A stretch of DNA of 13,644 nt from Chloroflexia bacterium (GTDB lineage: Bacteria > Chloroflexota > Chloroflexia > Thermobaculales > Thermobaculaceae): contig JACDAU010000048.1 of the NCBI GenBank assembly GCA_013695265.1, positions 1 to 13,644 on the forward strand. The letters run 5' to 3'. The translations under genes and the position numbers were made by a program. The notes under the pieces are model-generated. The model did not search any database, was not told where the DNA came from, and saw only the letters and a program-made list of their open reading frames with translations. Of the stretch, positions 7,315 to 13,487 are shown piece after piece. Within the stretch, counting starts at the first letter, position 1, and each line of letters begins with the position of its first letter.

Positions 7315-7542
7315 TCAGCCTCCTGCCACGCGCGGCACGATCACAATCTGCTCGGCATGCGGGTCGAAGCTAACGATCCGCTCGCCGGGTGCCGCTGCAG
7401 AGACGCGGAACGCGGTGCTGCCGGCCGCGATTTCCTGCCTGAATATACGTTCAGCTTCGCGGACCGCCTCCTCTGCACCCCTCGTGGTATCCCATTGCAC
7501 TGTCGTGTCTCCGAGCTTGGAGAGTATGCGAAGCTTGCCCAT
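7315..7542 (-). CDS. Small conserved protein with C-terminal Gly-Gly, possible beta-grasp fold
   Basis: A 75-residue protein (MGKLRILSKLGDTTVQWDT... ending IVIVPRVAGG). The frame stays open up to 7668, but I chose the ATG at 7542 for two reasons. The predicted promoter's -10 overlaps the longer start, and the extra 42 residues are low-complexity and Arg-rich and encode a GC hairpin. An AAAGGA site lies about 11 nt before this ATG. The predicted layout is two strands, one long helix (EEAVREAERIFRQEIAAG), then three strands (TAFRVS, ERIVSF, EQIVIVP) and a terminal GG. That order fits ubiquitin-like or MoaD/ThiS beta-grasp proteins, and MoaD itself ends in PPVAGG. No E1, JAB protease or molybdopterin gene is nearby, so the link is only structural inference. 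It is the first gene of the operon with the membrane protein at 6862-7311. Confidence 0.8.
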   Translation of the reverse strand: MGKLRILSKLGDTTVQWDTTRGAEEAVREAERIFRQEIAAGSTAFRVSAAAPGERIVSFDPHAEQIVIVPRVAGG

Positions 7543-7627
7543 ATGGAGGTTTCCTTTCCAGCGGTACGCGGTCACCTGGTACGATATCCGAACTGATTGC
7601 ATCCGCTCGAATCTCGCTCCACATTCT

Positions 7628-7644
7628 GCGGGCCTGCGGCCCGC
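7628..7644. other. GC-rich perfect hairpin in the leader of the Gly-Gly protein gene
   Basis: GCGGGCC (7628-7634), loop TGC, GGCCCGC (7638-7644): a perfect 7-bp stem without a T run. It lies within the predicted 5' leader of the minus-strand operon and upstream of prmC on the other strand. It may be an mRNA structure or a protein site. Chance is possible in GC-rich DNA. Confidence 0.35.
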
Positions 7645-7659
7645 CTCGACGGTCTCAAA

Positions 7660-7687
7660 ACTATACACTAACTCAGGGAAAAATCAA
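7660..7687 (-). promoter_or_regulatory. Predicted promoter of the Gly-Gly protein operon
   Basis: On the minus strand, TTGATT (7682-7687) and TATAGT (7660-7665; 5 of 6) are separated by 16 nt. Transcription would start near 7653, giving a leader of about 110 nt that contains the hairpin at 7628-7644 before the ATG at 7542. The boxes lie in the divergent gap facing prmC. Confidence 0.45.
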
Positions 7688-7698
7688 GTTTGTGAAGG

Positions 7699-8565
7699 AT
7701 GGCACAGGCCTGGGATATGACTGTACGTGAATTACTTCGCCAGGGGATCCAGGATCTGCGTGACGCGCAGGTCCAGAGCCCGGTACTTGACGCGGAGGTT
7801 CTCCTGGCGCACGTCCTGGAGCGGAGCCGCACTGTCCTGCTAGCAACCTTTGATGAGCAGGTATCAGCGCTGATGCAGCGGGAGTATCGGGAGTTCGTGT
7901 ATCGACGCGTCCGCCGGGAGCCGGTGGCGTACCTCGTCGGCGATAAAGAGTTCTACGGACGGGCGTTCCGCGTGACCCCCGCCGTCCTGATTCCGCGGCC
8001 GGAAACGGAGATCCTCCTCGAGCGTGCCCTTGAGATTACGGGTTCTGATGGAATGGCGGTAGACGTCGGCACTGGCAGTGGTTGCATCGCAATCAGCTTT
8101 GCGCTTGAGCGTCCGGGTTGGAAAGTGTACGCGACGGACACCTCCGCTGATGCCCTTGGGATTGCTGGCCAGAACATCGCGGCATTCCGCGCAGCGGGGC
8201 GGGTCCGCCTGCTGCACGGCTCGTTGCTGGAACCGGTAGATAGTCAGGTCGGTCTCGTGATGGCGAACCTGCCGTACGTGCCTACAGGTGAGATCCGGAG
8301 ACTCGACGCGGATGTGCGGGCATGGGAGCCACACTGCGCGCTCGACGGAGGGCCGGATGGAATGGGTTCCATCCGCAGCCTCCTCGAGCAACTGCCAGCG
8401 AAACTGCGGCCGGACGGTGTGTGTCTGCTGGAGCTGGATCCGCGCCTGTTCGACGCGCTTGACCGCGCCGTGGCAAGACACATGTCTGACTGGCAAGTTC
8501 TGCGGCACCGGGACCTGACCGGGCGGGAAAGGGTCGCGGAACTGCGCGGTTTTACGCCATCTTGA
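7699..8565 (+). CDS. prmC: Peptide chain release factor N(5)-glutamine methyltransferase
   Basis: A 288-residue SAM-dependent methyltransferase that methylates the glutamine of the GGQ motif in release factors RF1/RF2. The N-terminal helical domain (1-90: VRELLRQGIQDL, SPVLDAEVLLAHVL, REPVAYLVGDKEFYG) matches PrmC. The catalytic Rossmann domain follows with VLIPRPETE (96-104), the SAM loop VDVGTGSGCIA (121-131), and the acidic end of beta-2, ATDTS (145-149). The substrate-binding motif is NLPY (190-193), where NPPY is usual. The C-terminal part has DGGPDGM and RDLTGRERVAEL. The length is normal. The first ATG (7699) overlaps its only GAAGG-like site, and MTVRELL from the ATG at 7717 resembles the family start better, so translation may begin there. 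prfA, its frequent neighbour, is not in the window. Confidence 0.93.
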   Translation: MAQAWDMTVRELLRQGIQDLRDAQVQSPVLDAEVLLAHVLERSRTVLLATFDEQVSALMQREYREFVYRRVRREPVAYLVGDKEFYGRAFRVTPAVLIPRPETEILLERALEITGSDGMAVDVGTGSGCIAISFALERPGWKVYATDTSADALGIAGQNIAAFRAAGRVRLLHGSLLEPVDSQVGLVMANLPYVPTGEIRRLDADVRAWEPHCALDGGPDGMGSIRSLLEQLPAKLRPDGVCLLELDPRLFDALDRAVARHMSDWQVLRHRDLTGRERVAELRGFTPS

Positions 8566-8647
8566 GGGCTGGCCCCCGTCTCTTCACGTGCCATTTACGC
8601 CGGACATGCGACGATACGCCACGTAGTCAACGTAGGAGGAAGTATCT

Positions 8648-8845
8648 ATGCCTGTTTGCGGTAGTGACCCGAAGCACGAGCTGAGCGAGTGGTGGCGGCG
8701 AAACGAGCTTGGCCGGTGGTATGAGTGCGTCACGTGCGGTTCAACCGTACTCAGCCCGAGTCTCCGTTTTCGCCTGCTGATCTTCACTATCCGTCTGCGA
8801 AGGCTGCTCCGTGCCCGCTTCCAGCGATTCACCCACCAGGCGTAG
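8648..8845 (+). CDS. Small putative zinc-ribbon-like protein
   Basis: A 65-residue basic protein with a near-perfect Shine-Dalgarno (TAGGAGGA, 8633-8640) 7 nt before its ATG, which is the best argument that it is real. The N-terminal half, MPVCGSDPKHELSEWWRRNE then RWYECVTCGS, has Cys4, His10 and a Cys27-x-x-Cys30 knuckle, suggesting one zinc site. The C-terminal half is Leu/Arg/Phe-rich (SLRFRLLIFTIRLRRLLRAR), an amphipathic, strongly cationic helix that could bind nucleic acid or membrane. It lies 82 nt after prmC in the same direction. I do not recognise a family. The zinc site and the helix are predictions from sequence only. Confidence 0.6.
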   Translation: MPVCGSDPKHELSEWWRRNELGRWYECVTCGSTVLSPSLRFRLLIFTIRLRRLLRARFQRFTHQA

Positions 8846-9230
8846 AGCGAGTGACACCACGCGTAGATGTCTCGCGCCGCACCCATAACAATTCGCTGAG
8901 GATTTCGCGTTCTCCTGCTGTGCCTTCCAGCGCCTGTACTTCGATACGCTTGGGCGAATGTCGACCACGGCGTGGCAAAGCTCCCGTGACGGGGTGCAGG
9001 TGCTCGCAGTAGATTGCTGTTTTTCCCGAACGCGGTACAAGCAACCTCTGCCTAGATTGCTCCCTTCGATCAACAACGCGAAACACGCGATCTACGGCCT
9101 GCTGCATCCGAAGGTAGGCCAGATGAGAGTTATTCTAATGTGCCGCTAATCTCCGTCTAGTGTTGCGCCCCCATACTGAGATCATGCGTAACTCGCATAT
9201 GAAAGACGGAAGGTGAAGGATGGGCAGACG
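8846..9230. other. Intergenic region without recognisable gene
   Basis: Neither strand holds a convincing gene in these 385 bases. Two overlapping minus-strand reading frames (8741-9076, 8829-9107) show no domain, no ribosome site and no signal sequence. The promoter of the beta-helix gene is expected near the right end; TATTCT around 9133 is the only weak -10 candidate. Confidence 0.5.
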
Positions 9231-9806
9231 ATGATGACGATGAGAAGGCTGGCAACTGTATGTATGATGGGGGTTCTGGCGCTGGTCAGTGTCCATGGGG
9301 GCATGTCCGTGGCTCTGGCGGACGAGAGGGTGTGCCGTGGCACCCTTGGGACGATCACGGTGGACAACCTTCGAGTGCCAAGTGGAGCCACGTGTACACT
9401 GAACGCCACTCGTGTGAAGGGCACCGTGAAGGTGGAGCGGGGGGCGACTCTCAAGGCATACGGCATTCGAGTTGTTGGCAACGTTCAGGCCGAGAACGCG
9501 GCCAGGGTTAATGTGCAGAACAGCTCGGTGATTGGCGGCAGCATACAGATCGTTCAGGGTAAGGCCGCTATGATTACATCGTCACGTATCAATGGCGACG
9601 TACTGTTCGATGACAACACCAGCTACCTGCGGGCTTCCTATAACCGTATCGGTGGGAACCTGCAAGCGTTCCAGAACACCGGCGGGGTGTACGTCTATCG
9701 CAACACCGTCGACGGGAACTTGCAGTGCAAGGCGAATTACCCTCGGCCGACTGGCGGGGGCAACATAGTCTACGGCAACAAAGAGGACCAGTGTAGCAGG
9801 CTATAG
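9231..9806 (+). CDS. Secreted right-handed beta-helix protein of 20-residue repeats
   Basis: A 191-residue exported protein. The signal peptide is MMTMRRLATV plus a hydrophobic run ending SVALA, with cleavage predicted before DERVC. The ATG at 9231 was chosen over the in-frame GTG at 9213 because GAAGGA (9215-9220) is well spaced from it and the N-region is properly basic. The mature part consists of 20-residue units opening with xVxG(N/D/T): residues 60-79, 80-99, 100-119, 120-139, 140-159. Examples are VVGNVQAENAARVNVQNSS and INGDVLFDDNTSYLRASYNR. Such a regular rung length indicates a single-stranded beta-helix, as in bactofilin-like polymer-forming domains. Four cysteines sit only in the caps (35, 55, 166, 188), suggesting two disulfides. 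The terminal GGGNIVYGNKEDQCSRL is typical of a family I recall from actinobacteria and relatives, with no known function. A hairpin follows at 9824-9864. Confidence 0.88.
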   Translation: MMTMRRLATVCMMGVLALVSVHGGMSVALADERVCRGTLGTITVDNLRVPSGATCTLNATRVKGTVKVERGATLKAYGIRVVGNVQAENAARVNVQNSSVIGGSIQIVQGKAAMITSSRINGDVLFDDNTSYLRASYNRIGGNLQAFQNTGGVYVYRNTVDGNLQCKANYPRPTGGGNIVYGNKEDQCSRL

Positions 9807-9823
9807 CCTGCTTCGCCGAACTC

Positions 9824-9864
9824 ACGGGTGCCCATCCGTGAATCTCAGGTGGATGGGCGCCCGT
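9824..9864 (+). terminator. Strong hairpin after the beta-helix gene, possible terminator
   Basis: A 14-bp stem, ACGGGTGCCCATCC (9824-9837) with GGATGGGCGCCCGT (9851-9864), contains one G-U pair and encloses a 13-nt loop. It begins 18 nt after the stop codon. There is no T tract after it, so intrinsic termination would be weak; it may instead stabilise the 3' end. Confidence 0.5.
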
Positions 9865-10153
9865 TCAGACGCCGAACTCTGAGAAACTGCAGACACGCGC
9901 TAGCCCAGACCGTCGGTGCTTGGTGTAGAATGCACCACACGTTCGTGGCGACTTTGGTGTTCATGGGTTATTCGGCTCACTGCACCCAAGCCGGGTAAAG
10001 CCTCACCAACGACGAGAAGTGTGGAGTGCTGGCAGGATACTGTAGATCGCGACAGTGCCAGGTGACTGTACCGCTCCAGATAGGCATCTAGTTCCCTGCA
10101 ATCTGCTTCGTGCGTGACTCGCGAGAGAATCGCCTGCATCCTTCGAGGATCTT
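9865..10153. other. Intergenic region without recognisable gene
   Basis: About 290 bases between the hairpin and the TTG-started repeat protein. No coding potential is supported on either strand. A GATACT-like box near 10035 could belong to the promoter of the next gene, but no matching -35 is visible. Confidence 0.45.
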
Positions 10154-11080
10154 TTGACGACCTCCAAACTCGCTCTGGCCGCCATGCTATTGACAGTAGG
10201 CCTTGGTGGTCTGACGCTCGGCAGGTTGCTCGCCGACCCCGATGTGTCCACTGTCGGCAACTCGGGCAGAACCTCGGTGCCACTGCCCACGACAATCAGC
10301 TTCACGAGCAGGAGCGATGTGCCCGGTTCCGATATCGAGACCATCCCCCGGTACCCAGGATCGGTTCGGGTGGAATACCGGCGTTCCGTCGACCAACGGC
10401 TACTAAAGACTGAGGTGGAGTACGTTGTCACTGCGGATCTGGAGCCGGTTCACGACTTCTATCGTGAGATCTTCCGCGTACATCGCTGGTTGGTGGCGGA
10501 TCTGGGATTCTCGCAAGGGGAGTGGACCTTCTTCCTGGTAGAGGCCGAAAGGGAAGCGGTAATTGAAATCGAGTCCCGCGGAGAGCTCGTCGAGGTCGAG
10601 ATTGAGCTCAGTGAGCCGCACACTGAACAAGTCTTCGCAACCCCACGGCGGAGGTCAGTGGTTGTGCCGACGGTGAGAGCGAAGCCGAAAGCGAGCGCAA
10701 CCCCCGAACCCACAAAGAAACCACAAGCTACTGCCGGATTAAAACCCAGACCAACCGCCTCGCCTGCACCTCCGGCGAAACCCAAGCGGAAGGCGACCGC
10801 AACTCCCGAACCCACGAAGAGACCCCAAGCTACAGCTAGACCGAAACCAAGACCAACGGCCGCGCCTGCACCTCCGGTGAAACCCAAGCCGGCGTCAACC
10901 GCCACACCCACGCCCACTTTGAAAGTGCAGCCAGCGCCTACACCGACCCCAAAACCTCCGGTGCCAAACAGTGATGAAGATGCGGACGACGCAATCGGTG
11001 ATGATGAGTCCGATGACCGGGAGAGCGACGGTGCCGGCGGCGGCGACGGCGGTGAAGGCGAGGGAGACGATGTTGACTAG
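10154..11080 (+). CDS. Exported/anchored hypothetical protein with Pro/Thr/Lys repeat stalk and acidic tail
   Basis: A 308-residue protein of three distinct parts. Residues 5-27 (KLALAAMLLTVGLGGLTLGR) form a signal peptide or membrane anchor. A folded domain spans about 60-155: IPRYPGSVRVEY, LKTEVEYVVTADLEPVHDFY, WTFFLVEAEREAVIEIES. Its beta-alpha-beta layout, with a Tyr-Pro-Gly opening and an FYRE helix, resembles small extracytoplasmic domains in lipoproteins. Residues 165-272 are low-complexity Pro/Thr/Ala/Lys, including two 34-residue tandem copies (182-215, 216-249). The tail (273-308) is almost only Asp, Glu and Gly. The likely location is outside the membrane, with the stalk reaching through the envelope. 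The start is TTG at 10154 with GAGGA four bases upstream; ATG at 10184 is an alternative. Its TAG stop overlaps the stop of the convergent response regulator. Function unknown. Confidence 0.85.
   Translation: MTTSKLALAAMLLTVGLGGLTLGRLLADPDVSTVGNSGRTSVPLPTTISFTSRSDVPGSDIETIPRYPGSVRVEYRRSVDQRLLKTEVEYVVTADLEPVHDFYREIFRVHRWLVADLGFSQGEWTFFLVEAEREAVIEIESRGELVEVEIELSEPHTEQVFATPRRRSVVVPTVRAKPKASATPEPTKKPQATAGLKPRPTASPAPPAKPKRKATATPEPTKRPQATARPKPRPTAAPAPPVKPKPASTATPTPTLKVQPAPTPTPKPPVPNSDEDADDAIGDDESDDRESDGAGGGDGGEGEGDDVD
10697..10900 (+). repeat. Two tandem 102-bp repeats inside the stalk-protein gene
   Basis: Copies at 10697-10798 and 10799-10900 are in frame (34 codons each). They encode ATPEPTKKPQATAGLKPRPT... 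and ATPEPTKRPQATARPKPRPT.... A shorter degenerate third copy (ATPTPTLKVQPAPTPTP) follows. Most differences are synonymous or conservative, so the duplication is not very recent. Such repeats readily change in number by slippage. Confidence 0.85.
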
Positions 11081-11757
11081 GTTTCGGTTGGCGGATCGAA
11101 TCGATAGCCCGCACCGCGCACCGTTGTGATGAGTGACGGCAAACCGGGCGCGTCCGTCTTCATGCGGAGGTACCGCACATATACATCTACCACGTTAGAT
11201 TCCGGATCGAAACTGTAGTCCCAGACCGCAGCGAGGATCTGTTGACGCGAGAGGAGTTGCCCAGAATGGCGCAGGAAGTATTCGAGGAGCGAGAACTCTC
11301 GCCCCGAGAGCTCCAGCAATTGATCGCCCCTCCACGCGCGCCGGGCGACGAGATCGATGCGCAAGTTGCCAGCCTGAATCTGGGAAGATCTGGACTGATC
11401 GACCCGGCGCGTGAGTGCGTGAATGCGGGCGCGCAGTTCCTCAAAGGCAAATGGTTTGGTCAGGTAGTCGTCGGCGCCGGAGCGGAGGGCTCTGACCTTG
11501 CTCTCCAGGTCGTCACGAGCCGTGAGCATCAGGATCGGGAGACCGGGGTGCCGGGCGCGGATGGATGCGAGCACCTGATGGCCATCGCGCCCTGGTAGCG
11601 AAATGTCCAGCAGGACGAGTTCGACATCTTCGTCCGACGCGAGCAGTGCGCCGTCCTCGCCGTTCTCGGCGCTTACGACCTGGTAGCCGTGGGCGCGCAA
11701 GCCGCGCTCAAGCACGCGGACAATCGCGGGGTCGTCTTCAATCAGCAGAATCCTCAC
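11077..11757 (-). CDS. OmpR/PhoB-family response regulator
   Basis: A 226-residue two-component transcription regulator. The receiver domain (1-118) has the acidic pair IEDD (Glu7, Asp8-Asp9), phospho-acceptor Asp51 (VLLDISLPGRDG), Thr79 (LMLTARDD) and Lys101 (LTKPF). The C-terminal winged helix (about 128-222) has the typical LELSGREFSLLEYFLRHSGQ, LSRQQILAAVWDY, VDVYVRYLRMKTD and TTVRGAGYRFD. All catalytic residues are present. The GTG start has no Shine-Dalgarno sequence, and TATACT lies only 7 nt upstream, so the message may be leaderless. It is divergent from the histidine kinase gene (74 nt between starts), which is its likely partner. Its stop overlaps that of the stalk-protein gene (CTAG). 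Confidence 0.95.
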   Translation of the reverse strand: MRILLIEDDPAIVRVLERGLRAHGYQVVSAENGEDGALLASDEDVELVLLDISLPGRDGHQVLASIRARHPGLPILMLTARDDLESKVRALRSGADDYLTKPFAFEELRARIHALTRRVDQSRSSQIQAGNLRIDLVARRAWRGDQLLELSGREFSLLEYFLRHSGQLLSRQQILAAVWDYSFDPESNVVDVYVRYLRMKTDAPGLPSLITTVRGAGYRFDPPTET

Positions 11758-11764
11758 AGACGAG

Positions 11765-11793
11765 AGTATATGCTAGAACGGACGCTCGCGGAA
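11765..11793 (-). promoter_or_regulatory. Predicted promoter for a leaderless response-regulator mRNA
   Basis: On the minus strand, TATACT (11765-11770) stands 7 nt before the GTG start at 11757, preceded after 17 nt by a poor TTCCGC (-35, 11788-11793). Transcription would begin at or next to the start codon. The -35 is weak, so the call rests on the -10 and the missing ribosome site. Confidence 0.4.
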
Positions 11794-11831
11794 GGCGGGT
11801 TTATGACCGGACAGTACAAGAGATTGTTGAC

Positions 11832-13187
11832 ATGAGTTGGCTACGGCAACTGCGCATCGAGCCGTGGCGGATCGCTAATGTCTCCGTCGGCGGCTTGTTG
11901 ATCGCGATCGTCGTGGCGGGAATGCTCGGTCTGGTCATCAACGAGAGGGTCAAGCAAGTCACAGACCGGGCGCTGGAGTACGACATTGAGCTCGAGGATC
12001 GTGGAGACGATCTCAGGGTGGCTGTGCTTGATGTGCGCCACTACCACCGCAACATCCTGTTTTCCGGACCATCACGTCGCGGCAGAGCTGATTTTGAGGG
12101 CGCGTACCTTCGACTCAGGGAGCAGATAAGCCGTCTGGCGAGAGTAGAGTCAGCCTATCCTGAGGTCGTCCGAATGGACCGACTGCATGGGCTGGCAGAT
12201 GAATACTACTCGGAGTTCCGACCAGCGATCGACGCCTATGACACGAATCCGAATGCCTTCACTGCGGCCAGCGACGAAGGGCTTGCCGTGCTCTCCGAAT
12301 TGGAACTTGCCGCACGGGACATAGATCACTTCGGCGAACAACGCGCGGCTGCATCGCTCCGCACCGTAGATCAGGCGGCCGACACGGCGAGGTTTACGCT
12401 GCTCTCGGTCCTGGGTGGATCGGTTCTGCTGGGAATGGGGCTGGCGTACTCGACCATGAGCCGGGTTCGTCAGCAGCAACAGACGGCCCAGCAGCTTTCC
12501 GACGCCTTGCGGGCGAAGAACGCCTTCGTCGCAGACGCATCGCACGAGTTGCGGACGCCTCTCACCGTGTTGCGGGCCAACGCGGAGGTTGCACTGGAGA
12601 TCGACCCCGTAAGCGTTCAGTCAGAACTGCTCGGGGAAATCGTCCGCGAATCCGAGCGGATGACTCATCTGGTTGAAGATATGCTCATGTTAGCCCGGTC
12701 TGATTCCAGCTCGCTCCCACTTCAGATCGAAGCGGTGGGGCTGGAAAGTTTTTTTGCGCAACTGGTAGAGCGTGCCAGGACGCTAGCGCATGACCGGGGG
12801 GCATCGCTGGACCTTGACTTGTCCGCCAAGGGATCGGCGGATTTTGATCGATCCAGAATCGAGCAGGTGGTGCTTATACTCGTCGACAACGCGGCAAAAC
12901 ACGGTCCAACTAGAGGAGGTATTACACTCGGTTCACAAGTACAGTCCAGCACGCTCACGGTTGAAGTGGTGGATCGGGGTCCGGGCATTCCCGAACCGGA
13001 TCTGCCATTCATTTTCGAGCGCTTTTACCGGGTGGACAAGTCGCGCACGCGCAAAGAAGGCGGCGTGGGTCTTGGGCTCGCCATTGCCCGCAGTATTATC
13101 GAAGCACACGGCGGGTGGATAGGGGCCGTAAACAGACCGGAGGGTGGTTCGATCTTGCGGTTTTCCTTGCCGATGCGAAGGTCATAA
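11832..13187 (+). CDS. Two-component sensor histidine kinase, membrane-bound, HAMP-less
   Basis: A 451-residue kinase. TM1 is at about 14-36 (IANVSVGGLLIAIVVAGMLG). The extracytoplasmic sensor (about 38-185) is almost entirely helical (DDLRVAVLDVRHYHRNILF, YLRLREQISRLARVES), suggesting a CHASE3 or four-helix bundle type. TM2 is at about 187-207. A short Gln-rich helix (RVRQQQQTAQQLSDALRAKN) leads directly into HisKA, with FVADASHELRTPL and phospho-acceptor His238. No HAMP domain is evident. The ATPase domain has the N box VDNAAKHG (Asn353), G1 DRGPGIP, F box IFERFYR and G2 GVGLGLAI. All catalytic boxes are intact. The frame remains open upstream over the regulator's antisense strand. ATG 11832 is the plausible start because the membrane segment follows it; the ribosome site is weak. 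It is divergent from, and probably paired with, the OmpR-type regulator. Confidence 0.93.
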   Translation: MSWLRQLRIEPWRIANVSVGGLLIAIVVAGMLGLVINERVKQVTDRALEYDIELEDRGDDLRVAVLDVRHYHRNILFSGPSRRGRADFEGAYLRLREQISRLARVESAYPEVVRMDRLHGLADEYYSEFRPAIDAYDTNPNAFTAASDEGLAVLSELELAARDIDHFGEQRAAASLRTVDQAADTARFTLLSVLGGSVLLGMGLAYSTMSRVRQQQQTAQQLSDALRAKNAFVADASHELRTPLTVLRANAEVALEIDPVSVQSELLGEIVRESERMTHLVEDMLMLARSDSSSLPLQIEAVGLESFFAQLVERARTLAHDRGASLDLDLSAKGSADFDRSRIEQVVLILVDNAAKHGPTRGGITLGSQVQSSTLTVEVVDRGPGIPEPDLPFIFERFYRVDKSRTRKEGGVGLGLAIARSIIEAHGGWIGAVNRPEGGSILRFSLPMRRS

Positions 13188-13429
13188 CAACTGCTTAGTC
13201 TGTCACTGAAGGCACGATCCGCGATGAGGACAAGATCGTCTGGTCGGAAAGGCACCTGGAACTCGCATTTCGTGGGGCGGCCAAGCAAACTTACAGCGTC
13301 CATTACTCATCACGACACCGATGGTCTTCTCCCGGACCTGTCTGCCTCATTGCCGCAACTGTTTGCCTGCCAGAGCGTCGCACTGCTTTGCAGCTCGATA
13401 GATCGCAGCCGTCCACAGCGGGCGAATTC
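13188..13429. other. Intergenic region without recognisable gene
   Basis: No supported gene lies between the kinase and the trigger-factor promoter. Several frames are open across it on both strands, but none has a ribosome site, domain or signal sequence. No clear terminator for the kinase gene is visible. Confidence 0.45.
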
Positions 13430-13458
13430 TACACAGCAGTTGAGCCCCATGCTATAAT
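13430..13458 (+). promoter_or_regulatory. Predicted tig promoter
   Basis: A perfect -10 TATAAT (13453-13458) lies 17 nt after TACACA (13430-13435; 4 of 6 to TTGACA). The predicted start is near 13465, giving a leader of about 20-25 nt that carries the GGGGAG ribosome site. It is the best -10 match in the window and suits a strongly expressed chaperone gene. Confidence 0.6.
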
Positions 13459-13487
13459 TTTGCCGAAGTCGCACGGGGAGTAAGAAT

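Noticed and set aside
7543..7668. 42-residue N-terminal extension of the Gly-Gly protein
   Set aside because: It overlaps the predicted -10 box and a GC hairpin, looks non-conserved, and an adequate ribosome site precedes the internal ATG.
8829..9107. Minus-strand frame of 92 codons in the gap before the beta-helix gene
   Set aside because: No ribosome site, domain, or relation to neighbours; charged low-information translation. It cannot be excluded without a database search.
10697..10900. Direct repeats as a possible CRISPR or iteron array
   Set aside because: There are only two 102-bp copies, adjacent without spacers, in frame and within a Pro/Thr-rich coding region, so they are protein repeats.
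11565..11831. Upstream extension of the histidine kinase
   Set aside because: The frame is antisense to the response regulator, is Arg-rich and precedes a normal N-terminal membrane segment. The ATG at 11832 is the better start.
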